This document shows, one piece after another, positions 27,880 through 37,800 of a DNA stretch of 64,000 nucleotides (position 1 is the stretch's first letter; each line of letters begins with the position of its first letter). The DNA comes from Aphanothece sp. CMT-3BRIN-NPC111. Lineage in GTDB: Bacteria; Cyanobacteriota; Cyanobacteriia; Cyanobacteriales; JAHHGU01. The translations under genes were made by a program, and so were the position numbers. The DNA lies in NCBI GenBank assembly GCA_019359765.1, contig JAHHGU010000001.1, forward strand, positions 1 to 64,000, read 5' to 3'. The notes below the pieces were generated by a model that worked only from the letters and a program-made list of their open reading frames with translations, was not told the DNA's origin and ran no database searches.

Positions 27880-29973
27880 ATGAGCATCCTGACTTCCATC
27901 CTGGCAGACTTGCTGCAAGCCATGCCCCAACTGAGGCCACAGCTTTATTTCAAGTCTTCTTTAACCGCACTCTCCCATGCGATGGAAGATCAGGTTTTGG
28001 CTGGCCCAGATCGACCCTTAGTGATTGCCAGCTTTCAACGAGAGCGCTTCTATCGTCAAGAAGCTCACCGATACCGACGCATTGCAGAGCGGACACCTCA
28101 GGTATACGTACTAGCAGCACCGGAAGCCGAGTTCAAGAGTGCCTCGGGTATCTACGAAACTGTGGCTTTCGAGCCAACAGATCCACTTAGTAAAGAGTGG
28201 CATTTAGTCGTGGTCGGGCAACAATACTCTACCTGCCTGATTTGCCGAGAACGACCAGCACCAGCACCGGATAGTAAAGAAGCCTCTGAGATGGAAGCAG
28301 CACGACGGTTTGAAGGAATCTGGACCTTTGAAAGACAAGCGACATCCATTGCTGTTGAACTCTTACTAGAGCGGATTTTGGCTTATCGGCCGGAGCTGGC
28401 AGACAAAATTCAGCAGGCGCGAACCCAGTTTTTAGGTGTTTCGCCCCCAAATGTAATTCAGAAGTTAGGGGCTAGTGAGAGTAAAAGCAAAAGAAAAAAA
28501 GCAAAAAAAGAAGAAATTTTGCCTTTCTATGCAAGCTCTTTACCTTCTGAGCAACCCCCAACTACCAATCCAGCCCCCTTTGTGGAACGCCTAGTGGCAT
28601 ACCTACAGGTCGGTCAGTATAAATTGCTCAAAGCTTATCGCTCTATAGCCGCTCAGGAACAAAAAGAACGGCTGGTGAACTCAATTACTGCTGCCATTAG
28701 GCGATCGCTTAACTCAGATGAAATTATGCAAGTGGCAGTGCAGGAATTGGGGCAGTCGCTCAATGCTTTCCGGTGCCTGATCTACTGCTGTAAGGCAACT
28801 GATACCACCGCGACGATCACAAATGAATTTTTGAGGGCAGCCGATGGAGACGATGCACTCTTCGCCGCCACATTAGGGCAAAGCTGGCCTTTGCAGAACA
28901 ATGCTCTATTTCAAGAGGTTGTACAGCAGCGGGAGCCGGTTTATGTAGCCGACACCCAGGCAGACCCCCGCCTGATTAATTCCGCAACCTTGCAGGCTCT
29001 GGTGCGGAAATTTTCCATTGGCTCCTGGCTAATGGTGCCAGTGTTGTATAAAGATGCGCTGCTGGGGATGGTAGAGTTGCACCACTGCGGTTCACTCCAG
29101 CACGAGTGGCAAGAAGACGAACTCGCACTCGTAGAAGCGATCGCCACCCAAGTCGGAAGCGCCCTAATTCAAGCAGAAGCCTATGCCAACTTGGAAGACC
29201 TCAACCAACAGCTAGAAGCCCTCGATCGCACCCGCGCCAACTTAGTAGCGATCACAGGTCACGAACTACGCACCCCTCTCTCTACGATTCAGGTCTGCCT
29301 AGAGAGCCTCGCTAGCGAACCCGATATGTCCTTAGAGTTGCGGCAGGTGATGTTAAATACCGCTCTTGCCGATGCCGAGCGCATGCGTAAACTCGTCCAA
29401 GACTTTCTCACCCTTTCCCGCCTGGAAAGTGGTCGGGTGGAATGGCATCCGGAACCCCTATCCCTTCAAGAGTGCATCGACTTGGCACTCAGCGGTATCC
29501 GCGCTCGCCGCTCTGATGTCCAATTGCCAGAAATTACAACCCAAGTTTCACCCGATGTACCCCTAGTGCGAGCGGATGGCGAATGGCTTGTGGAGGTTCT
29601 TACTAAACTACTAGACAACGCCTGCAAATTTACCACCACTCAGGGAAAGGTAATGATACAGGCTTCTAGCAACGGCAGCTCCATGCTAGAAGTCACTGTA
29701 GCCGATACAGGTCGGGGAATTGAACCTAACGGGCTAGAAGCAGTCTTTGACCGCTTCTATCAGGAAGAAGGTGCCCTGCGGCGAACCACCGGCGGCACAG
29801 GTCTGGGGCTAGCAATTTGCCGTCAAATTGTCAACAATTGGGGCGGCGAAATCTGGGCAGAGTCAGCGGGTAAAGATCAAGGCAGCGAGTTTCACTTCAC
29901 CATCCCAATTGTGACTGGTCGCCCAGAACCAAAGAGGTCAGGAAAGAGAAGGGGGGATGGGATGGTGGGGTAA
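27880..29973 (+). CDS. DICT-GAF hybrid sensor histidine kinase
   Basis: About 697 residues from ATG 27880; an in-frame TTG at 27817 would add 21 residues of no family character. A DICT sensory domain (residues 1-140; LRPQLYFKSSLTALSHAMED, PLVIASFQRERFYRQEAHRY) is followed by a basic linker (KSKRKKAKKEE). A GAF domain follows (about 265-415, WLMVPVLYKDALLGMVELH), then HisKA with the phospho-His motif ITGHELRTPLSTIQ and an HATPase (LLDNACKFTT, DTGRGIEPNG, GGTGLGLAI). DICT domains are typical of cyanobacterial light or redox signalling. No response regulator gene is adjacent, so the partner is unknown. Confidence 0.92.
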   Translation: MSILTSILADLLQAMPQLRPQLYFKSSLTALSHAMEDQVLAGPDRPLVIASFQRERFYRQEAHRYRRIAERTPQVYVLAAPEAEFKSASGIYETVAFEPTDPLSKEWHLVVVGQQYSTCLICRERPAPAPDSKEASEMEAARRFEGIWTFERQATSIAVELLLERILAYRPELADKIQQARTQFLGVSPPNVIQKLGASESKSKRKKAKKEEILPFYASSLPSEQPPTTNPAPFVERLVAYLQVGQYKLLKAYRSIAAQEQKERLVNSITAAIRRSLNSDEIMQVAVQELGQSLNAFRCLIYCCKATDTTATITNEFLRAADGDDALFAATLGQSWPLQNNALFQEVVQQREPVYVADTQADPRLINSATLQALVRKFSIGSWLMVPVLYKDALLGMVELHHCGSLQHEWQEDELALVEAIATQVGSALIQAEAYANLEDLNQQLEALDRTRANLVAITGHELRTPLSTIQVCLESLASEPDMSLELRQVMLNTALADAERMRKLVQDFLTLSRLESGRVEWHPEPLSLQECIDLALSGIRARRSDVQLPEITTQVSPDVPLVRADGEWLVEVLTKLLDNACKFTTTQGKVMIQASSNGSSMLEVTVADTGRGIEPNGLEAVFDRFYQEEGALRRTTGGTGLGLAICRQIVNNWGGEIWAESAGKDQGSEFHFTIPIVTGRPEPKRSGKRRGDGMVG

Positions 29974-30305
29974 TAAGCTCTTACACATCTGGTTTGCTCT
30001 GGAGAGACTGACACGGGGACGGGGGGAAAGGGAGACACGGAGAGGGGCACGAAGTTGATTTATAACATTATGAATGGGAAGTTAAATGTGAAATAGCTTA
30101 TAAGAAGTAAAAAGTTGAGCTTCGCCACTCTCCCGGTTTCCGGTGTCCACTTCGCCTTTCTTCATCTAGCTATCGAAAGTATGCTGATAACCCCCGCGTT
30201 TTAACCTAAAGATGAAAGCTATAGAACTGTTACAGTTCTTGACAAGGTTGCCAGACATACCTGGCCTCAATGATAGGATGCCCTAAAACGTTGAGAAACA
30301 AATCT
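29974..30305. other. Intergenic region upstream of psaD with a G-rich dispersed repeat
   Basis: At 30012-30075 a purine-rich GACACGGGGACGGGGGGAAA stretch continues to GGGAGACACGGAGAGG and then ATTTATAACATTAT. A similar arrangement (GGGGAGACGCAGAGGGGGG then ATTTATAACATTAT) occurs at 48775-48830, so this is a dispersed element. The last 100 bases carry the psaD promoter region, with a stem AGAACTG/CAGTTCT at 30223-30239. Confidence 0.55.
30229..30246 (+). promoter_or_regulatory. Possible HLR1-like RpaB site and -35 region of psaD
   Basis: GTTACAGT-TC-TTGACAAG resembles two degenerate (G/T)TTACA(A/T)(A/T) units two bases apart, the HLR1 motif bound by RpaB at photosystem I genes. TTGACA at 30239 could serve as a -35 box, but no good -10 lies 17 bases on. 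There are several mismatches to HLR1, so this is a candidate only. Confidence 0.3.
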
Positions 30306-30728
30306 ATGGCACAACAACTTACTGGACAAACCCCCGTATTTGGTGGCGGTACCGGGGGCTTGCTGACCAAAGCAGAAACGGAAGAAAAGTACGCTATCAC
30401 TTGGACTAGTCCCAAAGAGCAAGTATTTGAACTGCCGACAGGTGGCTCCGCTATCATGCGGCAAGGTGATAACCTGCTGTACCTGGCACGCAAAGAATAC
30501 TGCATTGCTTTGGGCGGTCAGCAACTGCGAGCCAAGTTCAAAATTAACAACTACAAAATTTACCGAGTATTTGCCAACGGGGAAATGGAGTACCTGCATC
30601 CCAAGGATGGCGTCTTCCCAGAGAAAGTCAACGAAGGGCGTCCTTATGTGGGCAAGCGAGACCGGAAAATTGGCGACAACATAGAACCGTCTAAGGTGAA
30701 ATTCAGCGGTACTTACACTTACGATTAA
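30306..30728 (+). CDS. psaD: Photosystem I reaction centre subunit II
   Basis: 140 residues from ATG 30306 ([20 protein letters not shown]), the conserved PsaD opening; the frame extends upstream to 30270 but the family starts here. It is a peripheral stromal-side subunit that docks ferredoxin and orders PsaC. Conserved blocks: [56 protein letters not shown] and [13 protein letters not shown]. trpE follows on the same strand, as in other cyanobacteria (in Synechocystis 6803 psaD and trpE are also neighbours). Confidence 0.98.
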   Translation: MAQQLTGQTPVFGGGTGGLLTKAETEEKYAITWTSPKEQVFELPTGGSAIMRQGDNLLYLARKEYCIALGGQQLRAKFKINNYKIYRVFANGEMEYLHPKDGVFPEKVNEGRPYVGKRDRKIGDNIEPSKVKFSGTYTYD

Positions 30729-30821
30729 CGCCTAAATCCAGAGGGAGATGCTAATAGTTTCGTGGTGTGCTATGCCATGATCCTAAAAGCTAAGCCTTAA
30801 TCGCACTCATTACCCCCTAAG

Positions 30822-30856
30822 AGTAAGTAGGGTGGGCATTTCCCACCCTACTTACT
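30822..30856. repeat. Perfect 15-bp palindromic hairpin between psaD and trpE
   Basis: AGTAAGTAGGGTGGG (30822-30836), loop CATTT, CCCACCCTACTTACT (30842-30856). No U tract follows, so it is a poor terminator. It looks like a dispersed cyanobacterial palindrome (GTAGGGTGGGCA type), though it may stabilise the psaD 3' end. It lies about 95 bp past the psaD stop. The rest of the 30729-31101 gap shows nothing clear. Confidence 0.75.
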
Positions 30857-31101
30857 GTTCGAGTTCATCGTTGTAACTATCGATTTGTTATTGACAGATA
30901 TTAGAACTCAGCTTTAAATCTCTTATAGCGGTTGCCACAATAGTTAGGATAATCCCATCGATCAGTGAACTTATTGGCGCTCATCGTTCTAGCCCAACTT
31001 CTCCTAAGGCTCCTGACCCTGGCTATAAAACTTGGGTTCGGTGATAGGAGTACCGAATAAAGTGGGAGGCTTACGGCGAGAAAGCTAAAACCTAGAAAAT
31101 C

Positions 31102-32640
31102 ATGATTTTCCCCGATTTTTCTCAATTTTCAGTTCTAGCTCAACAGGGTAATTTTGTCCCGGTATATCAGGAATGGGTGGCGGATCTGGATACACCCGTG
31201 TCTGCCTGGTACAAGGTGTGTGCCGGTCAACCTTATAGCTTTTTGTTGGAATCGGTAGAGGGTGGGGAGAAGCTAGGAAGATACAGTTTTTTAGGTTGTG
31301 ACCCCTTGTGGGTATTGGAGGCGAGGGGAAATAACACTACCCAGATCCACCGAGACGGCTCAGTGAAAGTCTTTGAGGCAGATCCATTTAAAGCTTTAGC
31401 CAGCTGCTTGGAACCTTATAAGCCGGTGAAGTTACCCCACCTGCCACCGGGAATTGGCGGGCTGTTCGGGTTTTGGGGATATGAACTGATTAGCTGGATT
31501 GAGCCGCGCGTCCCCATTCGCCCTGCATCCGAGGAGGATCTACCGGATGGGCTGTGGATGCAGGTGGACAATTTAATTATCTTTGACCAAGTTAAGCGCA
31601 AAATCTGGGCGATCGCATATGCAGATTTGCGTCTATCTGGTGGGAATATTGAACAAGCTTATCGGCAAGCGTGCGATCGCGTCACCCACCTAGTGAGCAA
31701 GCTTCAGCTGCCCCTTGTCGGTGAGGAAGTTTTGTTAGAATGGACGCCTCCAAACCCAACCTCCCCTAACCAAGGAAAGGAATTAACATACACAAGTAAC
31801 ACCACGCGATCGCAATTCTGCGCCAACGTCGAAAAGGCAAAAGAGTATATCAAAGCTGGGGATATTTTCCAGGTTGTCCTGTCTCAGAAACTTTCCACCC
31901 CCTATACTGGCGACCCCTTTGCCCTTTATCGTTCTCTGCGCTTAATTAATCCCTCACCTTACATGGCTTATTTCAACTTTGGGGATTGGCAGATTATTGG
32001 TTCCAGCCCAGAGGTGATGGTGAAGGCAGAGCAAACATCAGAAGGGGAAATAAGAGCAACTCTACGACCAATTGCCGGTACTCGACGCCGGGGGCAAACC
32101 CCCAAGGAAGATGACGCTCTTGCCCAAGAGTTGCTTCACGACCCCAAGGAAATTGCTGAACACGTCATGCTGGTTGATCTAGGTCGCAACGACTTAGGGC
32201 GCGTCTGTCGCAGTGGTGCCGTGAAAGTAGATGAACTGATGGTGATTGAGCGTTACTCTCACGTTATGCACATTGTCAGCAACGTAGTCGGAGAACTTGC
32301 CCCTGGCAAAACTGCTTGGGATTTACTCAAAGCCAGCTTTCCCGCCGGTACTGTCAGCGGTGCGCCTAAGATTCGGGCAATGGAAATTATTCATGAACTC
32401 GAACAATGTCGTCGTGGTCCCTACTCCGGCGTCTATGGCTACTACGACTTTGAGGGGCAATTGAATAGTGCGATTACAATTCGCACGATGGTTGTTCGCC
32501 CTCAAGAAGACGGCACACATACCGTATCAGTCCAAGCTGGTGCTGGTTTAGTTGCCGATTCTGACCCGGAAAAAGAATACGAAGAAACCCTTAATAAAGC
32601 TAGAGGTCTTTTAGAAGCGATCCGCTGTCTGTGCAGCTAA
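31102..32640 (+). CDS. trpE: Anthranilate synthase component I
   Basis: 512 residues. With glutamine amidotransferase TrpG it converts chorismate to anthranilate. The N-terminal domain keeps [19 protein letters not shown], whose LLES is the usual Trp feedback element. The chorismate-binding domain has [63 protein letters not shown] and [23 protein letters not shown] 31102. The last 30 bases overlap the convergent RlpA-like gene. No trpG is adjacent. Confidence 0.95.
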   Translation: MIFPDFSQFSVLAQQGNFVPVYQEWVADLDTPVSAWYKVCAGQPYSFLLESVEGGEKLGRYSFLGCDPLWVLEARGNNTTQIHRDGSVKVFEADPFKALASCLEPYKPVKLPHLPPGIGGLFGFWGYELISWIEPRVPIRPASEEDLPDGLWMQVDNLIIFDQVKRKIWAIAYADLRLSGGNIEQAYRQACDRVTHLVSKLQLPLVGEEVLLEWTPPNPTSPNQGKELTYTSNTTRSQFCANVEKAKEYIKAGDIFQVVLSQKLSTPYTGDPFALYRSLRLINPSPYMAYFNFGDWQIIGSSPEVMVKAEQTSEGEIRATLRPIAGTRRRGQTPKEDDALAQELLHDPKEIAEHVMLVDLGRNDLGRVCRSGAVKVDELMVIERYSHVMHIVSNVVGELAPGKTAWDLLKASFPAGTVSGAPKIRAMEIIHELEQCRRGPYSGVYGYYDFEGQLNSAITIRTMVVRPQEDGTHTVSVQAGAGLVADSDPEKEYEETLNKARGLLEAIRCLCS

Positions 32641-33972
32641 CCGCGTTAATTCCTGACTTGCCGCTGCTGATTGAGTCGGCAGCGGTTGCATAATTACCGC
32701 CTCAAACGGCACAACGCCTCTGCCTTCACTGTTGATACAGCGAGCGGCCACCCGCGATAAATCTAAGTTTCTGGGGGGAATGTAGGGCCCCCGGTCATTG
32801 ATCCGGACGATCGCAGACTCTCCGTTTTCCAGGTTTGTGACTTTGAGATAGGTATTAAAAGGCAGGGAGCGATGAGCCGCCGTTAGTTCATACTGGTTAT
32901 ACGTTTCCCCGTTCGCGGTTAAGCGCCCATGAAAATAGTCTCCATACCAGGAGGCAAAGCCCTCAATTTTCGCTTCCGTTTCCACTAAACCGTACATAAG
33001 GCTTTGAGCTTCCGTTAGCTTTAAAGGGGGAGCATCCAGGGCAGTGCGAAGATTATTTACCCATTCGATTGCTAATAGTTGAGGATTGCTGTTTAGCTGC
33101 GAAGCTAGGGCGTCATGAATTACAAACAAGACGCGATCGCCCATTTTCCCAGCAGGCATTCCATTGTCTAGGGCTGGTTGCAGTTGAGAGGCATTTAAAT
33201 TCGAGTCTTGGAGTAGATTCGCCAGTTCCTGCGCTATCAGATTGGCTCGCTGTTTCTCAGGCATTTGAGCAATTAAATGCCCTTTCACCCAGACTTGAAA
33301 TAACTCCTGGTTGCGATTAGGAGAGGTTTTTTTGGCAGCCGCACCGCCTGATAGAGATTTCAAGTACAGCCTAAACCCTGGTAGCGCACGGGGTTTATTA
33401 GCGACAAAGGTTTCAGAGGCTTGGTTGACAGATTTAGTGCTGACAACGACAACAGGCGATCGCTTAGCGTCTTGTTCCTCGCCTTTAGATCGGTGAAATA
33501 AATTCTGTAAGTTATGCAGAATTTTCTTAGCGCGGCTATTTTGTAACACCTTACTGGGAGATTCTTCAACCAATGAAGTGTAGCCTGTCGGGTATGGGGC
33601 GTCTGGTACTACAGACAGGGAATTATCTTTTTGCTCTGATACTGGGCGGCATAATGAGTTTTCTATCTCATTTAGCCCTGAGGAAGAGAATTTAGTTGGT
33701 TTAGCTGAATTAAATTGAAACCGAGAGTCCCCATTATGCTGAAAACCGATAGAAGAAACAGCTGCACGATAGTAGTTAGAAAACCAGACACCTGTCTGAG
33801 GCTGTGCCGGAACAACTAGGGGAGTATATTTTTGGAGCGGATTACCAACAGCTGGCAAAACTATAGCAGGTCTTGCAGTGGATAAATAGTTGGGAACCCT
33901 TAATAAGCCCTGGCTAGAGGCTAGAAGACAACCAACCCAGGAAGTGAGCCAAAAAAGTTCAAAAAATGGCAT
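32611..33972 (-). CDS. RlpA-like double-psi beta-barrel protein
   Basis: 453 residues. The N-terminal hydrophobic stretch ([20 protein letters not shown]) may be a signal or anchor. A long low-complexity region follows, then a helical domain around 220-320 ([20 protein letters not shown]). The C-terminal RlpA domain (about 340-430) contains [46 protein letters not shown] and [10 protein letters not shown]. RlpA proteins bind or cleave peptidoglycan at septa; catalytic activity is not established here. The C-terminus overlaps the trpE end by 30 bp in antisense. Confidence 0.85.
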   Translation of the reverse strand: MPFFELFWLTSWVGCLLASSQGLLRVPNYLSTARPAIVLPAVGNPLQKYTPLVVPAQPQTGVWFSNYYRAAVSSIGFQHNGDSRFQFNSAKPTKFSSSGLNEIENSLCRPVSEQKDNSLSVVPDAPYPTGYTSLVEESPSKVLQNSRAKKILHNLQNLFHRSKGEEQDAKRSPVVVVSTKSVNQASETFVANKPRALPGFRLYLKSLSGGAAAKKTSPNRNQELFQVWVKGHLIAQMPEKQRANLIAQELANLLQDSNLNASQLQPALDNGMPAGKMGDRVLFVIHDALASQLNSNPQLLAIEWVNNLRTALDAPPLKLTEAQSLMYGLVETEAKIEGFASWYGDYFHGRLTANGETYNQYELTAAHRSLPFNTYLKVTNLENGESAIVRINDRGPYIPPRNLDLSRVAARCINSEGRGVVPFEAVIMQPLPTQSAAASQELTRLAAQTADRF

Positions 33973-34361
33973 AGGCAGTATAATTCTAAAGAACTCTGTA
34001 CCCTTGCTTTAGTAATAATTATTTAGTATATAGAATACGCTCGTGAGAATATCTGCCTAGGGGGTGAATTCCTTTTGTATTGGTGATCCCAGCGAGATAA
34101 TAGTACATAGCCTATTAAAAATTATTCTTAATAAACTTTTAGAGTTAATCAACTAGAGCTTATTTATGTCAAGATAAAAAAACAACTTGTTTAGTGTAAA
34201 ACTCTGTTAAAAGTTCAAAAAAATGTTGTTTTAATAAATGTATTCGTATGCAAATATTAAAAAGTAGTTAGGGCTGTCAACTGCGAATTTGCCAAAACTA
34301 TAAAAAAGTCTAATGTAGTTTGTGGTAAAGTAGCAAAATATAAGCAGTATTTAATATTATT
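33973..34361. other. AT-rich divergent intergenic region
   Basis: 389 bases, strongly A/T-rich, between the divergent RlpA-like and DUF952 genes. Both promoters are expected here. I see no convincing sigma-70 pair, hairpin or repeat. Confidence 0.35.
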
Positions 34362-34721
34362 ATGAGTATTCTATTACACATCACCAAACGCGAACAATGG
34401 GAAGAGGCAAAACTAACAAAAAGCTATTGTGGCGATACGTTAGATTCAGAAGGGTTTATCCATTGCTCGACGCCGCAGCAAGTTATTAGAGTAGCTAATA
34501 CTTTGTTTCAGTACCAACGCAGGTTAGTTCTGCTTTGTATTGAATTTAACAAAGTTGAGCCTGAAATTAGATATGAAGGGTTGGACGGCGGGGAGCGTTT
34601 TCCTCACATTTATGGACATTTGAATATTAATGCTGTGGTGCAAGTGCTGAATTTTGAGCCAGGTGAAGATGGCTTGTTTAAATTACCAGGTGATATGGTT
34701 GGGAAAGATTTATACGATTGA
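34362..34721 (+). CDS. DUF952 family protein
   Basis: 119 residues, full length for DUF952. Visible are the opening LLHITKREQWEEAK, then DSEGFIHCSTPQQVIRVAN, FPHIYGHLNINAVV and a short C-terminal strand. The conserved FIHCS and PHIYG motifs define the family, whose fold is ADP-ribosyltransferase-like but whose biochemical role is unknown. It is a single gene between two AT-rich gaps. Confidence 0.88.
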   Translation: MSILLHITKREQWEEAKLTKSYCGDTLDSEGFIHCSTPQQVIRVANTLFQYQRRLVLLCIEFNKVEPEIRYEGLDGGERFPHIYGHLNINAVVQVLNFEPGEDGLFKLPGDMVGKDLYD

Positions 34722-34888
34722 AATCACGGCTACATAAACAAACCCTGTTGGTATAGGTTGGGTAAGGAATTGTACCCTTGACTAAGAGTTGAGCTGAATC
34801 GTCATTCAGTAATAAAATTGACTATTACTATTCATAGCTACCTTTCTTACATTAGGAATAATAGAGGTAATTAGTTTTTCACTACTAT

Positions 34889-37800
34889 TTATTGAAAATC
34901 AGTATCTATGCAAGCTTTCAATTTTTCCACTAGAACCTGTAGATGAGGTTGCTGGAGCATACTAATGTGGTTTCCAGGAACTCTATAAATTTCTAGGTCG
35001 TTGACAGTTCCCTTATCCCAACCAGCTCGAGGAAAAAGAAAATGACTAAGTTTTATATAAAAAGGAGTATCACTAGCTAAAAATAGTGCGACTCGACCTA
35101 GGTATGGTTGTCTAGGTAGTTTTGTATTACTTCCTGTACTAAAAATGGACGATTCTGCTTTTGTTGTATTTTGTTTGGGGATAAATCCTTTAGAGTTTTG
35201 GTATTTTTTATAAATTTTATTTACTTTTGCTGATATATATACAAGCTTATCTTTCCAAGATAATACAGAAAGATTGGACAATTGATAATAATATATTTTA
35301 AAAATAGATTCAATATATTTTTTGTAGAATTTATAAAGGGGGTGAGAGCCGTTGCCGGGTCTATCTAACAAAACTAAAAGTTCTACTTTTTTTCTTTTAG
35401 CTTGAAGTTGTTGGGCAATTTCAAAAGCTACGGAACATCCCCAACTATATCCTACTAATAAATAAGGTTCTTGAGGCTGTACAGTGAGAATGTCATTAAC
35501 GTGGTAGCTGGCAATTGCTTTTACATCTTGTTCTGTAAATTTTTGCAAAATATAACCCGATTCCAATAAATAGATGGGTTGACTTTCGCCAAGATGTTCC
35601 GCAACCGAAGCAACTTCATGAAAACCATTAGCACAGTAAAACAATGGCGGCTTCACACCGTTGGAATTCAAGGCAACCATTAAGGAGTCAGGTCTAGGTC
35701 GGTCTCCTAGACGACCTGCTACAACAGCCAACAATGTACGATAGTCCTCTAGAGAAAGCTGAGGATACTTTTCAGACCAACTGCTAATTACTTCTTCCTG
35801 AGGGTATTTTTTACCTCTATATTTTGGTTCTTCTTGGAAAGCAAGAGTAATTTCCTCAATAGTAGTTAGCTGAAACAAAGCAGTGATAGGAATTTTTCGC
35901 CCGAAAGCTTTTTCAATTTCAGCAACCATACGAATAGTTAACAAAGAATGTCCTCCCAACTCAAAGAAATTATCTCTCACACCAATTGGCTTAATTCCTA
36001 AAATATTTTCCCAAATTATTGTGAGTTTCACTTTTAAATCATTCCGGGGAGCAACCAACTTATTTTCTTGTACTTGAGAGTTGACCTCTGGTGCAGGCAA
36101 AGCACGAAGGTTAACTTTACCATTGGGGGTGAGGGGGAGTACATCTAACAGCACGAAATTTGATGGCATCATATAAACGGGCAACTTTGTCTGGAGTAAG
36201 CCCCGCAGCTCTGAGGGTAACTTGGCATAGTGGTCTACCAAAATTGAGGGACTTATGAGGACTATATAAGCTACTAGGCGCTTATCTCCTGGAATGTCTT
36301 CTCGTGCTACAACTACAGCTTCTCGCACATCGGGATGTTGCCTCAAGGTTGCTTCAATTTCTCCTAGTTCGATACGGAAACCGCGAATCTTCACCTGATT
36401 ATTAAGCCGACCAAGAAATTCAATGTTGCCGTCAGGAAGATAGCGTACTAAATCTCCACTTTTGTATAGTCGAGAGTTAGGTTCATCGCTAAAGGGGTTG
36501 GGAATAAATTTCTCTTTAGTTAAGTCGGGACGGTTGAAATAGCCCCTGGCTAAACCAGAACCTCCAATGTATAGCTCCCCTGGAATGCCTATAGCAACAG
36601 GCTGTAAGTGGCAATCTAATATATAAACTTCACTATTACTAATCGGTCTACCGATGGAAACTGAATTTTTTAGCTGGCTATCAGCGTTAATTAAGTAGCA
36701 GCAGGTAAAGGTTGTATTCTCTGTAGGACCGTAACCATTAATCAGCTGGCACCCAGGTAAATTTTGTCTAAATTTTTGGACGTGGGCAACTGAGAGAACA
36801 TCACCCCCTGCTAAAAGTTGGCGCAGTGGTTTTAAATCTTCAAGTCGCTCATCCACCATGAGGTGAAACAAACCTGCTGTCAGCCACAGGGTTGTCACCT
36901 GATATTGCTTAATCGCGGCTCCCAACTCGGCCAACGAGGGCTGTGATGGTGGCATGACCACCAACTTAGCTCCATTAAGGAGACATCCCCAAATTTCCCA
37001 GGTGGAAGCGTCAAAGGAAATTGGAGCCAGTTGTAGAAAGACTTCGGCGGCACTGAGGCGAGCATAATTGGTGTTTTTCACTAACCGTACTACCCCTCGA
37101 TGAACCACGCTTACCCCTTTGCTGGTTCCTGTCGAGCCGGAGGTGTACATCACATAAGCTAGATTTTCAGCCATGACTTTAGTTGCCAGGTTTTGTTCAC
37201 TGAACTGAGCAATTATGGCCTGGTCTGTGTCTAGGCAAACTAAATTAATGCTGGGTTCAGGAATTTGATTTAAAAATCGTTCTTGAGTCACCAAAATTTT
37301 TATTTGGGTATCGGATAACATGAACTGCAACCGTTCTTTGGGATAGGCTGGGTCTAGGGGGACATAGGCTCCACCTGCTTTAAGAATCCCCAGCAGTCCT
37401 ACTACCATCTCTAGGGAACGCTCTACATAAATTCCGACTAACGCTTCTGGTTTTATTCCTAAATTATGTAAATAATGAGCTAATTGATTAGCTTTTTTAT
37501 TTAACTGCTGATAAGTCAGTTGTTGATTTTCAAAGATAACGGCTACAGCATCGGGAGTTCGTTCTACTTGTTCTTCAAATAACTGATGGATACACTTATG
37601 CTGAAAATACTCAGTTTGGGTCTGATTCCATTCCACTAATAGTTTTTGTTCTACAGGAGTGAGCCAAGGCAGATTTGAAATAGGCTGATCTGGGTCGGTA
37701 ACAATTCCTTCTACTAAAGTTTGGAAGTGACCGACCAGGCGAGCGATTGTGTTTTGCTCAAACAAGTCTGTGTTGTATTCAATCGTACCCTCCACCATTC

